Assembly: GCA_963738205.1 (NCBI GenBank)
Contig: CAVTVQ010000009.1
Span: forward strand, 1-64,000
Direction of reading: 5' to 3'
Source of the DNA: DATFQE01 sp963738205
GTDB lineage: Bacteria > Actinomycetota > Thermoleophilia > Gaiellales > Gaiellaceae
Length of the DNA: 64,000 nucleotides
Made by a program: the position numbers and the translations under genes. The notes beneath the pieces were generated by a model. The model had not been told where the DNA came from, ran no database searches, and saw nothing but the letters and a program-made list of their open reading frames with translations. Below, in pieces: positions 33,876-44,660 of the stretch. The first letter of the stretch is position 1. The number at the start of each line of letters is the position of its first letter.

Positions 33876-34739
33876 CTAGGCGGCCGCGCGGAAGAAGCGG
33901 TTGAGGCGGCCGCGGCCGCGCCGCGCGTCCTCGGCCATGCGCCGCGCGGTCTCGCTCAACGGGACGCAGCCGACCTCGGGATAGAGCTCGCGTCGCCGGT
34001 AGTAGACGCAGAGGAAGAAGTCGGCTTCGGTGTTGCCCGGGTGCAGCTCGAGCAGGCCCTCGGCGCGGATCGCCTCGACGGACGGGAGGTACACCTCGTC
34101 GTACCAGTCGCCGGCGATCTCCCCGCGCGTCAGCGCGCGGCCCGCGTCCATCATCAGGTGGTAGCCGTGGATCTGGACGTTCTCGATCAGCTCCAGGTAC
34201 CCGGCCGGCTTGCAGAACCGGATGTGGGCGTCGGGACGCGCGTCGGCGAGGCCGCTGTCCTCGATGAAGATCCGCTCCTGCTCGGCGTGTACGAGCTCGA
34301 CGAGATCGGCGTCCGCAGGTAGGTGCCAGCGGGCCGTCAGCTCGATCACCTCGGCGTCGATCGTCTCCATCCCGCGTTGCCGGGCGATGGCCACGCGATG
34401 GTGGCCGTCGATGATGAAGTACGCGTCTCCCAACTTGTAGACAAGGATCGGCGGGAAGCCGCCCTCGGGAAAGGCGCCCTCGACGTTCCGCCAGCGCAGG
34501 CCGATCTCAGGCCGCCGTGGGAGAAAGTCACGGTCGAAGTCGGCGCCGCGGCTGTCGGTGCCGACGATCTGCACGAGGGGAATCGCCTGCAGCCCAACGT
34601 GCCGCCGGGCGAACGGCCGGAGCCTTCGCGTCGCCTCGTCGAGCGGCAGCAGGTCGGACGAGCGTGAGCGTCCGAGCAGGCTGCTGAGGCGCCGGTATGC
34701 GCGGCGCCGTCTGGCTCGGTCGAAGCTCGTGGACGCCAT
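33876..34739 (-). CDS. ParB/Srx-like domain protein
   Basis: The 287-residue protein carries a ParB-nuclease/sulfiredoxin-like fold at about 55-125. The conserved motif DGHHR (111-115) lies in AYFIIDGHHRVAIARQRG, in the place of the CTP/ATP-binding GxRR/DGHHR box. No helix-turn-helix of chromosomal ParB is evident, and the C-terminal half (about 150-287) is unrelated and helical. Such stand-alone proteins may be nucleotide-dependent regulators or enzymes of unknown role. Its start lies 40 bases from the divergent oxidoreductase gene. Confidence 0.8.
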   Translation of the reverse strand: MASTSFDRARRRRAYRRLSSLLGRSRSSDLLPLDEATRRLRPFARRHVGLQAIPLVQIVGTDSRGADFDRDFLPRRPEIGLRWRNVEGAFPEGGFPPILVYKLGDAYFIIDGHHRVAIARQRGMETIDAEVIELTARWHLPADADLVELVHAEQERIFIEDSGLADARPDAHIRFCKPAGYLELIENVQIHGYHLMMDAGRALTRGEIAGDWYDEVYLPSVEAIRAEGLLELHPGNTEADFFLCVYYRRRELYPEVGCVPLSETARRMAEDARRGRGRLNRFFRAAA

Positions 34740-34779
34740 GCGAGACCGAACGCTAATCGACCCGCCATGATTCCCTCAA

Positions 34780-35724
34780 ATGCGTGCCGTCGTCGTGGCG
34801 CGGTTCGGGGGTCCGGAGGTGCTCGAGCTCCGCGACGAGCCCGAGCCGGTCCCGGGCCCAGGCGACCTGCTCGTCGAGCCCGAGGCGATCGGCGTCAACT
34901 ACCGCGACATCTACGAGCGCGAGGGCCGCTACGGCGGCGAGGCGCCGCTGATCAACGGAGTCGAAGGCGCAGGCAAGGTCGTCGCCGGTCCGTCCGAAGG
35001 GCAACGGGTTGCCTGGCTGGGCGCGCCCGGGAGCTATGCGGAACGCGTGCGAGTCTCCGCCCACCGGGCGGTCCCCGTCCCGGACGGCGTCTCCAGCGAG
35101 ACGGCGGCCGCTGTGCTCCTCCAGGGTGTGACCGCGCAGTACCTCGCGACGAGCGCCTTTCACATCGAGCCCGGCGACGACGTCCTGATCCATGCAGCCG
35201 CCGGCGGCGTCGGCCTCCTGCTGACGCAGATCGCGAAGGCGCAGGGCGCACGCGTGATCGCGACGACGTCCGGCGGCGAGAAGGCGGAGCTCGCGCGAGG
35301 AGCGGGCGCGGACCAGGTGATCGGCTACGAAGGCTTCCGCGATCGCGTCCGCGAGCTCACGGCAGGTGAGGGCGTGGCCGTTGCGTACGACGGGGTCGGT
35401 CAGGCGACGTTCGACGAAAGCCTCGCGTCGGTGCGGACCCGCGGAACCATGGTGCTCTTCGGTGCCGCGAGCGGGCCCGTGCCGCCCTTCGACCCGATGC
35501 GCCTCGAGCACGAAGGGTCGCTGTTTCTGACCAGGCCCGGGCTGCGCGACTACTCATCGGACCGAGAGGAGTTGCGCGCGCGGGCGGAGGACGTCTTCTC
35601 CCGGGTGGCCGACGGCTCGCTGAACGTGAGGATCGGCGCGCGCCATCCGCTCGAGGAGGCGCGGCAGGCGCAGGAGGACCTCGCCGCCCGCAAGACGACG
35701 GGCAAGCTGCTCCTCGTTCCCTGA
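34780..35724 (+). CDS. NADPH:quinone oxidoreductase (Qor-like)
   Basis: The 314-residue protein shows the typical quinone reductase series MRAVVVARFGGPEVLEL, GVNYRDIYEREGRY, LLQGVTAQYL, and the nucleotide loop AAAGGVGLLLTQIAK. No zinc ligands are present. Qor enzymes reduce quinones with NADPH in the cytosol. The ATG start is 40 bases after the divergent ParB-like start. The closing residues GKLLLVP are family-typical, so the gene is intact. Confidence 0.92.
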   Translation: MRAVVVARFGGPEVLELRDEPEPVPGPGDLLVEPEAIGVNYRDIYEREGRYGGEAPLINGVEGAGKVVAGPSEGQRVAWLGAPGSYAERVRVSAHRAVPVPDGVSSETAAAVLLQGVTAQYLATSAFHIEPGDDVLIHAAAGGVGLLLTQIAKAQGARVIATTSGGEKAELARGAGADQVIGYEGFRDRVRELTAGEGVAVAYDGVGQATFDESLASVRTRGTMVLFGAASGPVPPFDPMRLEHEGSLFLTRPGLRDYSSDREELRARAEDVFSRVADGSLNVRIGARHPLEEARQAQEDLAARKTTGKLLLVP

Positions 35725-35776
35725 CTCTTTACAGAACTCCGCGATCGTCCATACGCGGACTGGGTACGTTCGACTC

Positions 35777-37468
35777 GTGGGCCGCCTCGCCCGACTTGCC
35801 CCGTTGCTCGCCGCGGTCGCCATTCCGGCGGCCGGAGCGGCGAACGCCCCTCAGGTCGCCTTCAAGCGGACGGACGATCCTCCGGGCATCTGGCTCGTGG
35901 ACCAGACTGGCGGCGGCGCCGTCGAGCTGACGCGCGGAAAACCGAAGCCGACCTCGCTCGGCACGTTCTCTTGGTCGCCGGACGGAGCCCTCATCGCGTA
36001 CGCGAGCGGCGACCCGTTGTGGGGCGGCGATCTCTACATGCTCACCGTGGATTCCCGACAGGTCGCCCGGCTGACCTCCGACGGCAGGAACGAGCACCCC
36101 GCATGGTCGCCCGACGGCGGGCGTATCGCCTACATCCACGGCTTTCAGGCGCCTCGCGAGGTGTGGCTCCTGGACGTCCGCACCGGCGACCGAAGGCCGC
36201 TGACCGGCGACGGCGGTCTCAAGGAGCGCCTGAGTTGGTCTCCCGACGGCTCACGGATTGCGTACGTCGGGAGCGGCCGCACGGTGGTCGTCGACGTCGC
36301 CTCGGGGCGTCGGGTGCTCGAACAGCGCGGCGGCGTGGCCTGGTCGCCGGACGGCGCTCGCTTCGCAGTCGCGGACGACAGGGGGATCTCCGTTCTCGAG
36401 CTGAACGGCGGGGCACGCCGTGTCGTCGCCGCCGGCGCTGACGCCGGCGACCCTCGGTGGTCTCCGGACGGCTCGCGCATCGCTTTCGTCCGCTGGCATT
36501 GCATACCCGGGCTCAAGGGCCTCTGCGAGCCCGTCAGCTCGGTCTACGAGGTCGGGGCGGACGGGCGTCGTGAGCAGCGGCTCACCGGCCCGATCGCCGG
36601 CGGTCCCGGCGCCGTGGTCAGAGGTCATCCCAACGACTGGAGCGCCGAGCCGGCCTGGTGGCCGGACGGCTCGAGGATCTTCCTCCGGCATTCCGGTCAG
36701 GCCTTCGTCATGAACGCCGACGGCACGTGCGAGCAGCCATTCGGCCCCCGCAGGCTGCTGCTTGGCGGGGCTGCCTGGCGCCCGGCCATGCAACCCTCGG
36801 CTCCGCCGCTTCGCTGTGCCGACGTCCGTGTCCGCGCTGGACCCGGCCGCCGCTTCTATGGGAGACACGATCGTCCGAGGATTCGCATCGTCGTGGAAAA
36901 CGACGGCAACAAAGCGGCCACCGGGCTCGTGCTCAGCCTGCGGGTGACGCGTGGGCGGGGACGCGTGCTCCCGCCGTCGAGCTCGTGCCGAGGTCTCGGG
37001 ATCGTCCGTTGCGCGTTGCCGGCCCTCGCGGCGGGACGGTCAAGGGAGCTGACGGTCAGCTTCACGCGCGCGAGGCGCTGGGGATTCGACGCGCGGGTGA
37101 GCGCTACTGCCCGCGACTCGGACTCGGTGAGCGCGGCGACCGTGAGCGTCGCGGTCCTCGACTGCGACGTCGTCGGCACCGACGGCGCCGACCGGCTGGT
37201 GGGCACGCGGCGTCGGGACACGATCTGCGGGCTTCCGGGCTCCGACCTGATCCTCGCGGGGGCCGGAGACGACACGATCACCGCCGGCGCAGGCGCCGAC
37301 ACTATTCGCCCAGGGCTCGGCCGCGATCTCGTCACCGGAGGTGAGGGCCGGGATCGGATCCTCGCGCGCGACGGCGAGCTGGATCAAGTCGACTGCGGCC
37401 CAGGCCTGGACATGGTCTACGCCGACCGTGTCGACAAGCTCATCGACTGCGAGCGCGTCCGGCGCTGA
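35777..37468 (+). CDS. Exported TolB/WD40-like PD40 propeller with RTX calcium-binding repeats
   Basis: The 563-residue protein has a signal peptide (ARLAPLLAAVAIPAAGAANA). A PD40-type propeller spans about 25-330, shown by recurring WSPDGxxIAY. A CARDB-like beta domain (about 365-460) follows. The end has RTX nonapeptide-like repeats (GTDGADRLVGTRRRDTICG, GSDLILAGAGDDTITAGAG) that bind calcium and fold outside the cell. It is probably a secreted or surface adhesion/binding protein. GTG start. The downstream gene encodes another RTX-tailed protein. Confidence 0.88.
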   Translation: MGRLARLAPLLAAVAIPAAGAANAPQVAFKRTDDPPGIWLVDQTGGGAVELTRGKPKPTSLGTFSWSPDGALIAYASGDPLWGGDLYMLTVDSRQVARLTSDGRNEHPAWSPDGGRIAYIHGFQAPREVWLLDVRTGDRRPLTGDGGLKERLSWSPDGSRIAYVGSGRTVVVDVASGRRVLEQRGGVAWSPDGARFAVADDRGISVLELNGGARRVVAAGADAGDPRWSPDGSRIAFVRWHCIPGLKGLCEPVSSVYEVGADGRREQRLTGPIAGGPGAVVRGHPNDWSAEPAWWPDGSRIFLRHSGQAFVMNADGTCEQPFGPRRLLLGGAAWRPAMQPSAPPLRCADVRVRAGPGRRFYGRHDRPRIRIVVENDGNKAATGLVLSLRVTRGRGRVLPPSSSCRGLGIVRCALPALAAGRSRELTVSFTRARRWGFDARVSATARDSDSVSAATVSVAVLDCDVVGTDGADRLVGTRRRDTICGLPGSDLILAGAGDDTITAGAGADTIRPGLGRDLVTGGEGRDRILARDGELDQVDCGPGLDMVYADRVDKLIDCERVRR

Positions 37469-37544
37469 TAGTCGAGCGGCGTTCCGCCAAACCGTTCGTC
37501 TGTTTGGAACGGGGTCGAATGTGGAGCATGATGGAGGCGAGTAG

Positions 37545-39290
37545 GTGATGCAGCTTTCGATCGGCAGCCGATCGACCGCCGCGCGGGCTCGCGCTCTCGG
37601 TGCGGCCACGTGCATCGCCGCGCTGGTTGTCTTCCCGGCGGGCGCAGGGGCCGAACTGCAGCCGGGCAACGTCTCGCCCGAGGGAGCGTTCGCCTCGGCA
37701 CCACGGATCGCCTCGGATGGGCATGGGAACATCGTCGCCGTCTGGCGTGAGGTCGACGGAGACCTCTCGGCGATTCGCACGGCGTCGAGGGCCGCCGGCG
37801 ACTGGGGCGCCGGGAGACGGCTCTCGGTGCCGGCGGCCGCGACTGAGGCGCCACAGCTGGGGATGGACCGACTCGGCAACGCCGTCGCCGTCTGGCACCG
37901 CTCGAGCGGCCGGGACAGCGTCGTGCAGGCCGCCGTCCGGCCCGACGGCGGCTCGTGGAGCACACCGCAGGACCTCTCGCCTCCGGCCGAGGCCGCCTTC
38001 AACGCGGACGTGGCCGTCGAGGCCGGCCGAATCACGGCCGTCTGGGCGGCGAAGGACGGGCTATGGTCGGTCATCTGCACCTCGTCGCGCGCGGTAGCTG
38101 GGAACTGGGAGCCGGCGCAGACGATCTCGGGGCCGTTCAGCAGCGGCTATTGGCCGGTCGTCGCGATGGACGACCGGGGAGGAGCAGTCGCAGCGTGGCA
38201 GTGGTGGGACGGCGCGTACCTCGTCGTGCAAGTCGCAGTTCGTCCTGCCGGCGGGCGCTGGTCGGCGCCGGAGACGCTCTCCCGGCCGGGACAAAACGCC
38301 TCGCGCCCGCGCCTGGCGATGGACGCGGAAGGCAACGCGGTCGTCGCCTGGATGCGGTCGAACGGGAGCTGGATTGCCGCACAGGTCGCGTCCCGGCCCG
38401 CCGGTGGTGAGTGGGGCCCGACCAAGAACCTCTCGCCGCGCGGCGGCAACGCAGCGGATCTCGTCCTGGTCATGAATCGTCGCGGCGACGCCGCCGTTTC
38501 CTGGGTGCAGGGACTGGGTTCGGTCCCGCTGTGGTCGGCGTTCCGGGCGGCGGGTGCCGCGGCCTGGGGCCCTCGCGTGCCCTTGGCCGACGCCTTCGGC
38601 GGGCGCATCGCACTGGACGAAGCCGGAAACGCGGCCGCGGTCTTCGGCGGGTATGCGCTCTCTGCCTCTTTCAAGCCGGCCGGGGAGCCCTGGCAGGACG
38701 ACTACCTGCTGGCGGACTACGGCGTCTCCGTCGCGCACCACGCGGTGACGATGCAAAGCACCGGGAACGCCACCGCCGTCTGGGTGCGGCAGGCGGAAGA
38801 GAGCGAGCGCGTCCAGGCGGTCTCCTATGACATCAACACGGCCGCGAAGGAGGCCGCCGAGGGCGGAGATGGAGGGGACGAGGGCGACGACGGCGACGAA
38901 GGCGACGTCGTCAGGGGAACGGCCGGAGCGGACCGGCTCGTCGGCACTGCCGGGAACGACATCTTCTACGGGCTTGACGGCGACGACGTCATCGTCGGAC
39001 GCGGCGGGCGCGATGTCGTCTACGGCGGTCCGGGCAACGACCGGATTTTCGGCGGCCGCGGCGCCGACCGGCTGGTCGGTGGATACGGCCGCGACCGCAT
39101 AACCGGCGGGCGGGGCGGCGATATCCTCATCGGCGGCCCCGGCCGGGATGTTCTGAGAGCCGGGGCGGGCAACGACGTTCTGCGCGCCCGCGATCTGCGC
39201 CCCGACCGGGTGTTCGGCGGCCGCGGACTCGACCGCTACCGGCTCGACCGCTGGCTCGACCGGGCCCGGTCGATCGAATCGCGCCTCTAG
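37545..39290 (+). CDS. Exported repeat protein with acidic linker and RTX calcium-binding tail
   Basis: The 581-residue protein has a signal peptide (ALGAATCIAALVVFPAGAGA). About 45-430 contains repeated blocks of the type GNAVAVWxRSxG and AAxRPAGGxWS, forming a sialidase/propeller-like fold. An acidic spacer (EGGDGGDEGDDGDEGD) follows, then RTX repeats (GTAGADRLVGTAGNDIFYG, GGPGNDRIFGGRGADRL). The RTX tail should bind Ca2+ after secretion. GTG and ATG starts are adjacent. GGAGG lies at good spacing. The stop codon shares CTAG with the convergent aminotransferase. Confidence 0.87.
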   Translation: MMQLSIGSRSTAARARALGAATCIAALVVFPAGAGAELQPGNVSPEGAFASAPRIASDGHGNIVAVWREVDGDLSAIRTASRAAGDWGAGRRLSVPAAATEAPQLGMDRLGNAVAVWHRSSGRDSVVQAAVRPDGGSWSTPQDLSPPAEAAFNADVAVEAGRITAVWAAKDGLWSVICTSSRAVAGNWEPAQTISGPFSSGYWPVVAMDDRGGAVAAWQWWDGAYLVVQVAVRPAGGRWSAPETLSRPGQNASRPRLAMDAEGNAVVAWMRSNGSWIAAQVASRPAGGEWGPTKNLSPRGGNAADLVLVMNRRGDAAVSWVQGLGSVPLWSAFRAAGAAAWGPRVPLADAFGGRIALDEAGNAAAVFGGYALSASFKPAGEPWQDDYLLADYGVSVAHHAVTMQSTGNATAVWVRQAEESERVQAVSYDINTAAKEAAEGGDGGDEGDDGDEGDVVRGTAGADRLVGTAGNDIFYGLDGDDVIVGRGGRDVVYGGPGNDRIFGGRGADRLVGGYGRDRITGGRGGDILIGGPGRDVLRAGAGNDVLRARDLRPDRVFGGRGLDRYRLDRWLDRARSIESRL

Positions 39291-40639
39291 TTCGTGTGCT
39301 CGTCCGCCACGGCGAGCGCCTCGTCGAGGACGGCGATGCCCTCGTCGAGCTCCTCGCGCGTGATCGTCAACGGCGGGCACACCATGACGACGTTCCAGTG
39401 CGTCATCAGGTAGAGGCCCCGGTCGAGCGCCGCCTTCGCCGTCCGGGCCACGGGCGCGAAGGCCTCGCCGGCCGCGTTGAAGGGGACGAGCGCCTCACGC
39501 GTGTCGCGGTTCTTGACCAGCTCGAGGCCCCAGAAGCAGCCGAGCCCGCGCACCTCGCCAATCGACGGGTGCCGCTCCGCGAGACCCTCGAGCGCCTCGC
39601 GAAAGACGGGCCCGAGCTCGGCCGCGTGCTCGACGATGCCCTCCTCCTGGAACGCCTCGATCGACGCGACCGCGGAGGCGCAGGCCAGCGGATGTCCGCT
39701 GTAGGTGAGCCCGCCCGCGAAGTACTTGTCCTTGACCCAGTCGGCGATCGGCTTGCGGACGATCATCGCGCCCAGCGGCACGTAGCCGGAGTTGATGCCC
39801 TTGGCGACGGTGAGGATGTCGGGGACGACGTCCCAATTGTCGACGCCGAACCACTTGCCGGTGCGGCCGAAGCCGGCCATCACCTCGTCGGCGATCAGCA
39901 GGATCCCGTGCCGGTCGCAGACCTCGCGGATCGACTGGAGGTAGCCGTCCGGCGGGACGATGATGCCGTTCGTCCCCGCGACGGTCTCCAGGATCACGGC
40001 GGCGACGTTCTGCGCGCCCTCGTACTGGAGCAGCTCCTCGAGGTGCGGTGCACCTGTGCAGACGGGGCAGGGATCGGGGTGCCCGGCGGGGCAGCGGTAG
40101 GTGTACGGGTCGAGCATCCGCACGACGCCCGGGATCCCCGGCTCGGCGGCCCAGCGGCGCGGGTCGCCGGTGAGCGTGATCGCGCCGGCAGTGGCCCCGT
40201 GGTAGGAGCGGTAGCGCGCGATGATCTTGTCGCGGCCCGTGTACCAGCGAGCGAGCTTGATCGCGTTCTCATTCGCCTCGGCGCCGCCGTTCGTGAAGAA
40301 CGACATCGTCAGGTCGCCGGGCGTGACCTCCGCGAGCAGGCGGCCCAGGCGCGAGCGCGACTCGCTGGCCATCGGCGGCCCGATCGTGCAGAGGCGCTCG
40401 GCCTGCTCCTTGATCGCGGCGACGACTTTGGGGTGCTGGTGCCCGATCGAGACGTTGACGAGCTGCGACGCGAAATCGAGGTAGCGCTTGCCGTCGTAGT
40501 CCCAGAAGTAGCGCCCTTCGGCGCCGGCGACGGGGATCGGGTTGACGGCGTCCTGCACCGACCAGGAGTAGAGGACGAACTCCTTGGCGTCGGCGACGAT
40601 CTGCTCTCCGAGCTGGGGATTTGCTTCAACGGTGGCCAT
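39287..40639 (-). CDS. Class III PLP aminotransferase (omega-amino acid:pyruvate type)
   Basis: The 450-residue enzyme has all class III features: NGGAEANENAIKLARWYTG, pyridine-N aspartate D251 in LIADEVMAGFGRTG, PLP lysine K280 in TVAKGINSGYVPLGAM. A cysteine-rich insertion (CPAGHPDPCPVC, 183-194) is unusual and could bind metal. Enzymes of this type transfer the amino group of beta-alanine or taurine to pyruvate. Divergent from the malonate-semialdehyde dehydrogenase gene and near dihydropyrimidinase, so beta-alanine transamination is the likely job. Confidence 0.9.
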   Translation of the reverse strand: MATVEANPQLGEQIVADAKEFVLYSWSVQDAVNPIPVAGAEGRYFWDYDGKRYLDFASQLVNVSIGHQHPKVVAAIKEQAERLCTIGPPMASESRSRLGRLLAEVTPGDLTMSFFTNGGAEANENAIKLARWYTGRDKIIARYRSYHGATAGAITLTGDPRRWAAEPGIPGVVRMLDPYTYRCPAGHPDPCPVCTGAPHLEELLQYEGAQNVAAVILETVAGTNGIIVPPDGYLQSIREVCDRHGILLIADEVMAGFGRTGKWFGVDNWDVVPDILTVAKGINSGYVPLGAMIVRKPIADWVKDKYFAGGLTYSGHPLACASAVASIEAFQEEGIVEHAAELGPVFREALEGLAERHPSIGEVRGLGCFWGLELVKNRDTREALVPFNAAGEAFAPVARTAKAALDRGLYLMTHWNVVMVCPPLTITREELDEGIAVLDEALAVADEHTN

Positions 40640-40695
40640 GGGGCAACTGTATCGCCGTCGCGGTAGGCTCATCGAACAGCTTTGAGGAGGTTGCG

Positions 40696-42228
40696 ATGAC
40701 CGAGGTACTCGACAGATCAGTCGACGAGCGGCGCGAAGGCGCGACGCGCATCAGCCACTGGATCGGCGGCCGCATCGTCCCCGGCCAATCGGGGCGCAGC
40801 GGGCCCGTCTACAACCCTGCGACCGGTGAGCAGACAGGCGCTGTCGACCTCGCGTCGGTCGAGGAGGTCGATGCCGCCGTCGCCGCCGCCAAGGAGGCCT
40901 CCGAGTCCTGGCGCAAGGTGTCGCTGGCGAAGCGCGCGGAGCTGATGTTCAACATCCGCGAGCTCGTCCACGACCGGCGCGAGGAGGTCGCACGCATCCT
41001 CACGACCGAGCACGGCAAGGTGCTCTCGGACGCGATCGGCGAGGTCACGCGCGGGCTCGAGGTAATCGAGTTCGCTTGCGGGATCCCGACGCTGCTCAAG
41101 GGCGACTTCTCCGAGCAGGCCTCGACGGGGATCGACGTCTACTCGATCCGGCAGCCGCTGGGCGTCGTCGCCGGGGTCACGCCGTTCAACTTCCCCGCGA
41201 TGGTGCCCATGTGGATGTGGGCGCCGGCGATCGCGTGCGGCAACACTTTCGTCCTGAAGCCATCCGAGAAGGACCCGTCCGCGTCGATCTGGACGGCCGA
41301 GCTGCTGAAGGAGGCCGGCCTGCCCGACGGCGTCTTCAACGTCGTCCACGGCGACAAGGTCGCGGTCGACCGCGTGCTCGAGCACCCCGACATCTCCGCG
41401 GTCAGCTTCGTCGGCTCGACGCCGATCGCCCGCTACGTCTACGAGACCGGCACGAAGGCGGGCAAGCGCGTGCAGGCGCTCGGCGGGGCGAAGAACCACA
41501 TGATCGTCCTGCCCGACGCCGACATCGACATGGCCGCGGACGCCGCGGTGAGCGCCGCGTACGGCTCGGCCGGCGAGCGCTGCATGGCGGTCTCGCACGT
41601 GGTCGCCGTCGGCGACGCCGCCGACAGGCTCGTCGACGCGATCAAGGAGCGGCTCCCCAAGATCAAGGTTGGGAACGGCCTGGAGCCCGACGTCGAGATG
41701 GGCCCGCTCGTCACCCGCGAGCACCGGGACAAGGTCGCCTCGTACCTGGACAAGGGTCGCGACGAGGGCGCCACCGTGGTCGCCGACGGCCGCGAGACCG
41801 CGCCCGAGGGCGACGGCTTCTTCCTCGGCGTGTCGCTGATCGACGACGTCACGCCCGAGATGGACGTGTACAAGGACGAGATCTTCGGTCCGGTCCTCGG
41901 CGTCAGCCGGGTCGGCACCTACGACGAAGCCGTTGGCATGGTCAACGACAACCCATACGGCAACGGGACAGCCATCTTCACGCGAGACGGCGGCGTCGCC
42001 CGCCAGTTCCAGTTCGACGTGCAGGCCGGGATGGTGGGGATCAACGTGCCGATTCCGGTGCCGGTCGCCTACTACTCGTTCGGTGGCTGGAAGGCGTCGC
42101 TCTTCGGCGACTCGCACATCTACGGGCCCGAAGGGATCAACTTCTACACCCGCGGGAAGGTCGTCACATCCCGCTGGCCCGATCCGGCCACGTCCAAAGT
42201 CGACCTCGGCTTCCCGCAGACGCGCTAG
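40696..42228 (+). CDS. mmsA: CoA-acylating (methyl)malonate-semialdehyde dehydrogenase
   Basis: The 510-residue aldehyde dehydrogenase has NAD-binding FNFPAMVPMWMWAPAIACGN, catalytic C296 in GSAGERCMAVS and the MmsA-typical absence of the general-base glutamate (ALGGAKNHMIVLPDAD). It oxidises malonate semialdehyde or methylmalonate semialdehyde to acetyl-CoA or propionyl-CoA with CoA and NAD. GAGGAGGTTGCG precedes the ATG. The pairing with a divergent omega-aminotransferase gene completes the route from beta-alanine to acetyl-CoA. Confidence 0.93.
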   Translation: MTEVLDRSVDERREGATRISHWIGGRIVPGQSGRSGPVYNPATGEQTGAVDLASVEEVDAAVAAAKEASESWRKVSLAKRAELMFNIRELVHDRREEVARILTTEHGKVLSDAIGEVTRGLEVIEFACGIPTLLKGDFSEQASTGIDVYSIRQPLGVVAGVTPFNFPAMVPMWMWAPAIACGNTFVLKPSEKDPSASIWTAELLKEAGLPDGVFNVVHGDKVAVDRVLEHPDISAVSFVGSTPIARYVYETGTKAGKRVQALGGAKNHMIVLPDADIDMAADAAVSAAYGSAGERCMAVSHVVAVGDAADRLVDAIKERLPKIKVGNGLEPDVEMGPLVTREHRDKVASYLDKGRDEGATVVADGRETAPEGDGFFLGVSLIDDVTPEMDVYKDEIFGPVLGVSRVGTYDEAVGMVNDNPYGNGTAIFTRDGGVARQFQFDVQAGMVGINVPIPVPVAYYSFGGWKASLFGDSHIYGPEGINFYTRGKVVTSRWPDPATSKVDLGFPQTR

Positions 42229-43314
42229 CTCTTCTTCGGCGACCAGTCCTCGTAGGCGTCGTCCCCGGAGCCCTCGTCGGCTTCGTCGGCTCGTCGTCGG
42301 CTGCCTCGGGCTCTGCCTGCTTGATCGCAGGCACGCCGCGGAACGTCATGTACGCCTCGTCGGCGAGCGCTTCCTCCTCCTGCGACGCCGCTTCCGCCTC
42401 GGCGGCCGGCGCCTCGGGCTCCGGCTCGGGCTCCGCTTCCGCTTCGGGCTCGGGCTCGGGCTCGGGCTCGGCGACCCGCAGCGGACCCAGCAGCTGCTCG
42501 TCGGTGGGCGCGTCGTCGTGGGCTGCCTCGGCGACGGGCTCGGGCTCCTCGGCGGTTTCCTCCTCCGCAGGCGGTGCGACGGCCGACAGCAGCACGGTGG
42601 CGGGCACGTCCTCGTCCTCCTCGAGCTGGCGGCGGGCTCGGGCTCGGCTTCCGGCTCGTCCTCCACGGCTTCGGGCTCGGGGCGCTCGATCGTCTCGGCC
42701 ACCTCGTCCGAGGCCACGGCCATCAGCGGCACCGTTGCGAGCCAGCCGACCGGCGCCTCCAGCTCCTCTTCCTCGTCGGCGGGTGCGGCGTCCTCCGCGT
42801 CGGCGACGCCCGCCTCCTGCGGTGTGACGGCCTTCTGCTCGGCGGTGCCCTCGACGACGGCCAGCGCCTCACGCAGGAACGCCATGTAGCGCTCGCGCAC
42901 GTCGTGGTTGGCGCGCTCGAGCCGCGTGGTCTCTTCCTCCAGCCGGTCGCGCGTGTCGCGGGAGCCGGCGACGATCTCCTCCGCCTTCGCACGGGCGTCC
43001 GCGAGTAGCGCCTCGGCTTCCTGCTTGGCCTTCTCCACCAACCCGGAAACCTGCTGTTCGGCCTCCTCCTTGACCTGTTCGGCGGCGCGCTGAGCGGAGG
43101 CCAGGCCGTCGCGCAGGAGCTGCTCCAGCTCCTTGGTGTTGGCCATCTCCTTCTCGAGCTCCTCGACTCTGGCCTGCAGTCGGTCGCGCTCGAGCCAGAC
43201 GTGCTGGTAGCTGCCGACGACGTTGTCGATCAGGCCGTCGACGTCCTCGCGTTCATAGGCTCCCCGCTTCTCGCGGAGCTGCTGCTGCTTGATCTCGGCG
43301 GGTGAGAGGAACAC
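42225..43314 (-). CDS. DivIVA-like coiled-coil protein, with two frameshifts in its low-complexity tail
   Basis: An AGGAGGGG site precedes a GTG start. The N-terminus (LSPAEIKQQQLREKRGAYER, DVDGLIDNVV) resembles the DivIVA lipid-binding head, followed by a long coiled coil (about 45-155). The tail is an acidic, Pro/Glu/Ala-rich repeat in which the sensible frame changes near 42,620 (to LEEDEDVPATVLLSAV) and again near 42,290 (to DEADEGSGDDAYEDWSPKKS, then stop). Repeat tracts are error-prone in sequencing and replication. DivIVA-like proteins scaffold the cell pole or septum. The stop shares CTAG with mmsA. Confidence 0.75.
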
Positions 43315-43425
43315 GCACCCCTCCTGGTCGGCGGGACACGAACTCCGGTCATTGTCGCTGCGGACTTCGAAGAACGCTAGGGACGGGCGCAGCATCAGTC
43401 CATGGAGCTGGTCGAGCGACGTCGG

Positions 43426-44622
<1,197 letters not shown>

Positions 44623-44660
44623 GGGCGGTGCAGTTTCGCACCGTGTTCTAGGATCCGCCG

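Noticed and set aside
39296..40666. Long plus-strand frame across the aminotransferase gene
   Set aside because: Antisense shadow. The minus-strand frame carries all class III catalytic residues.
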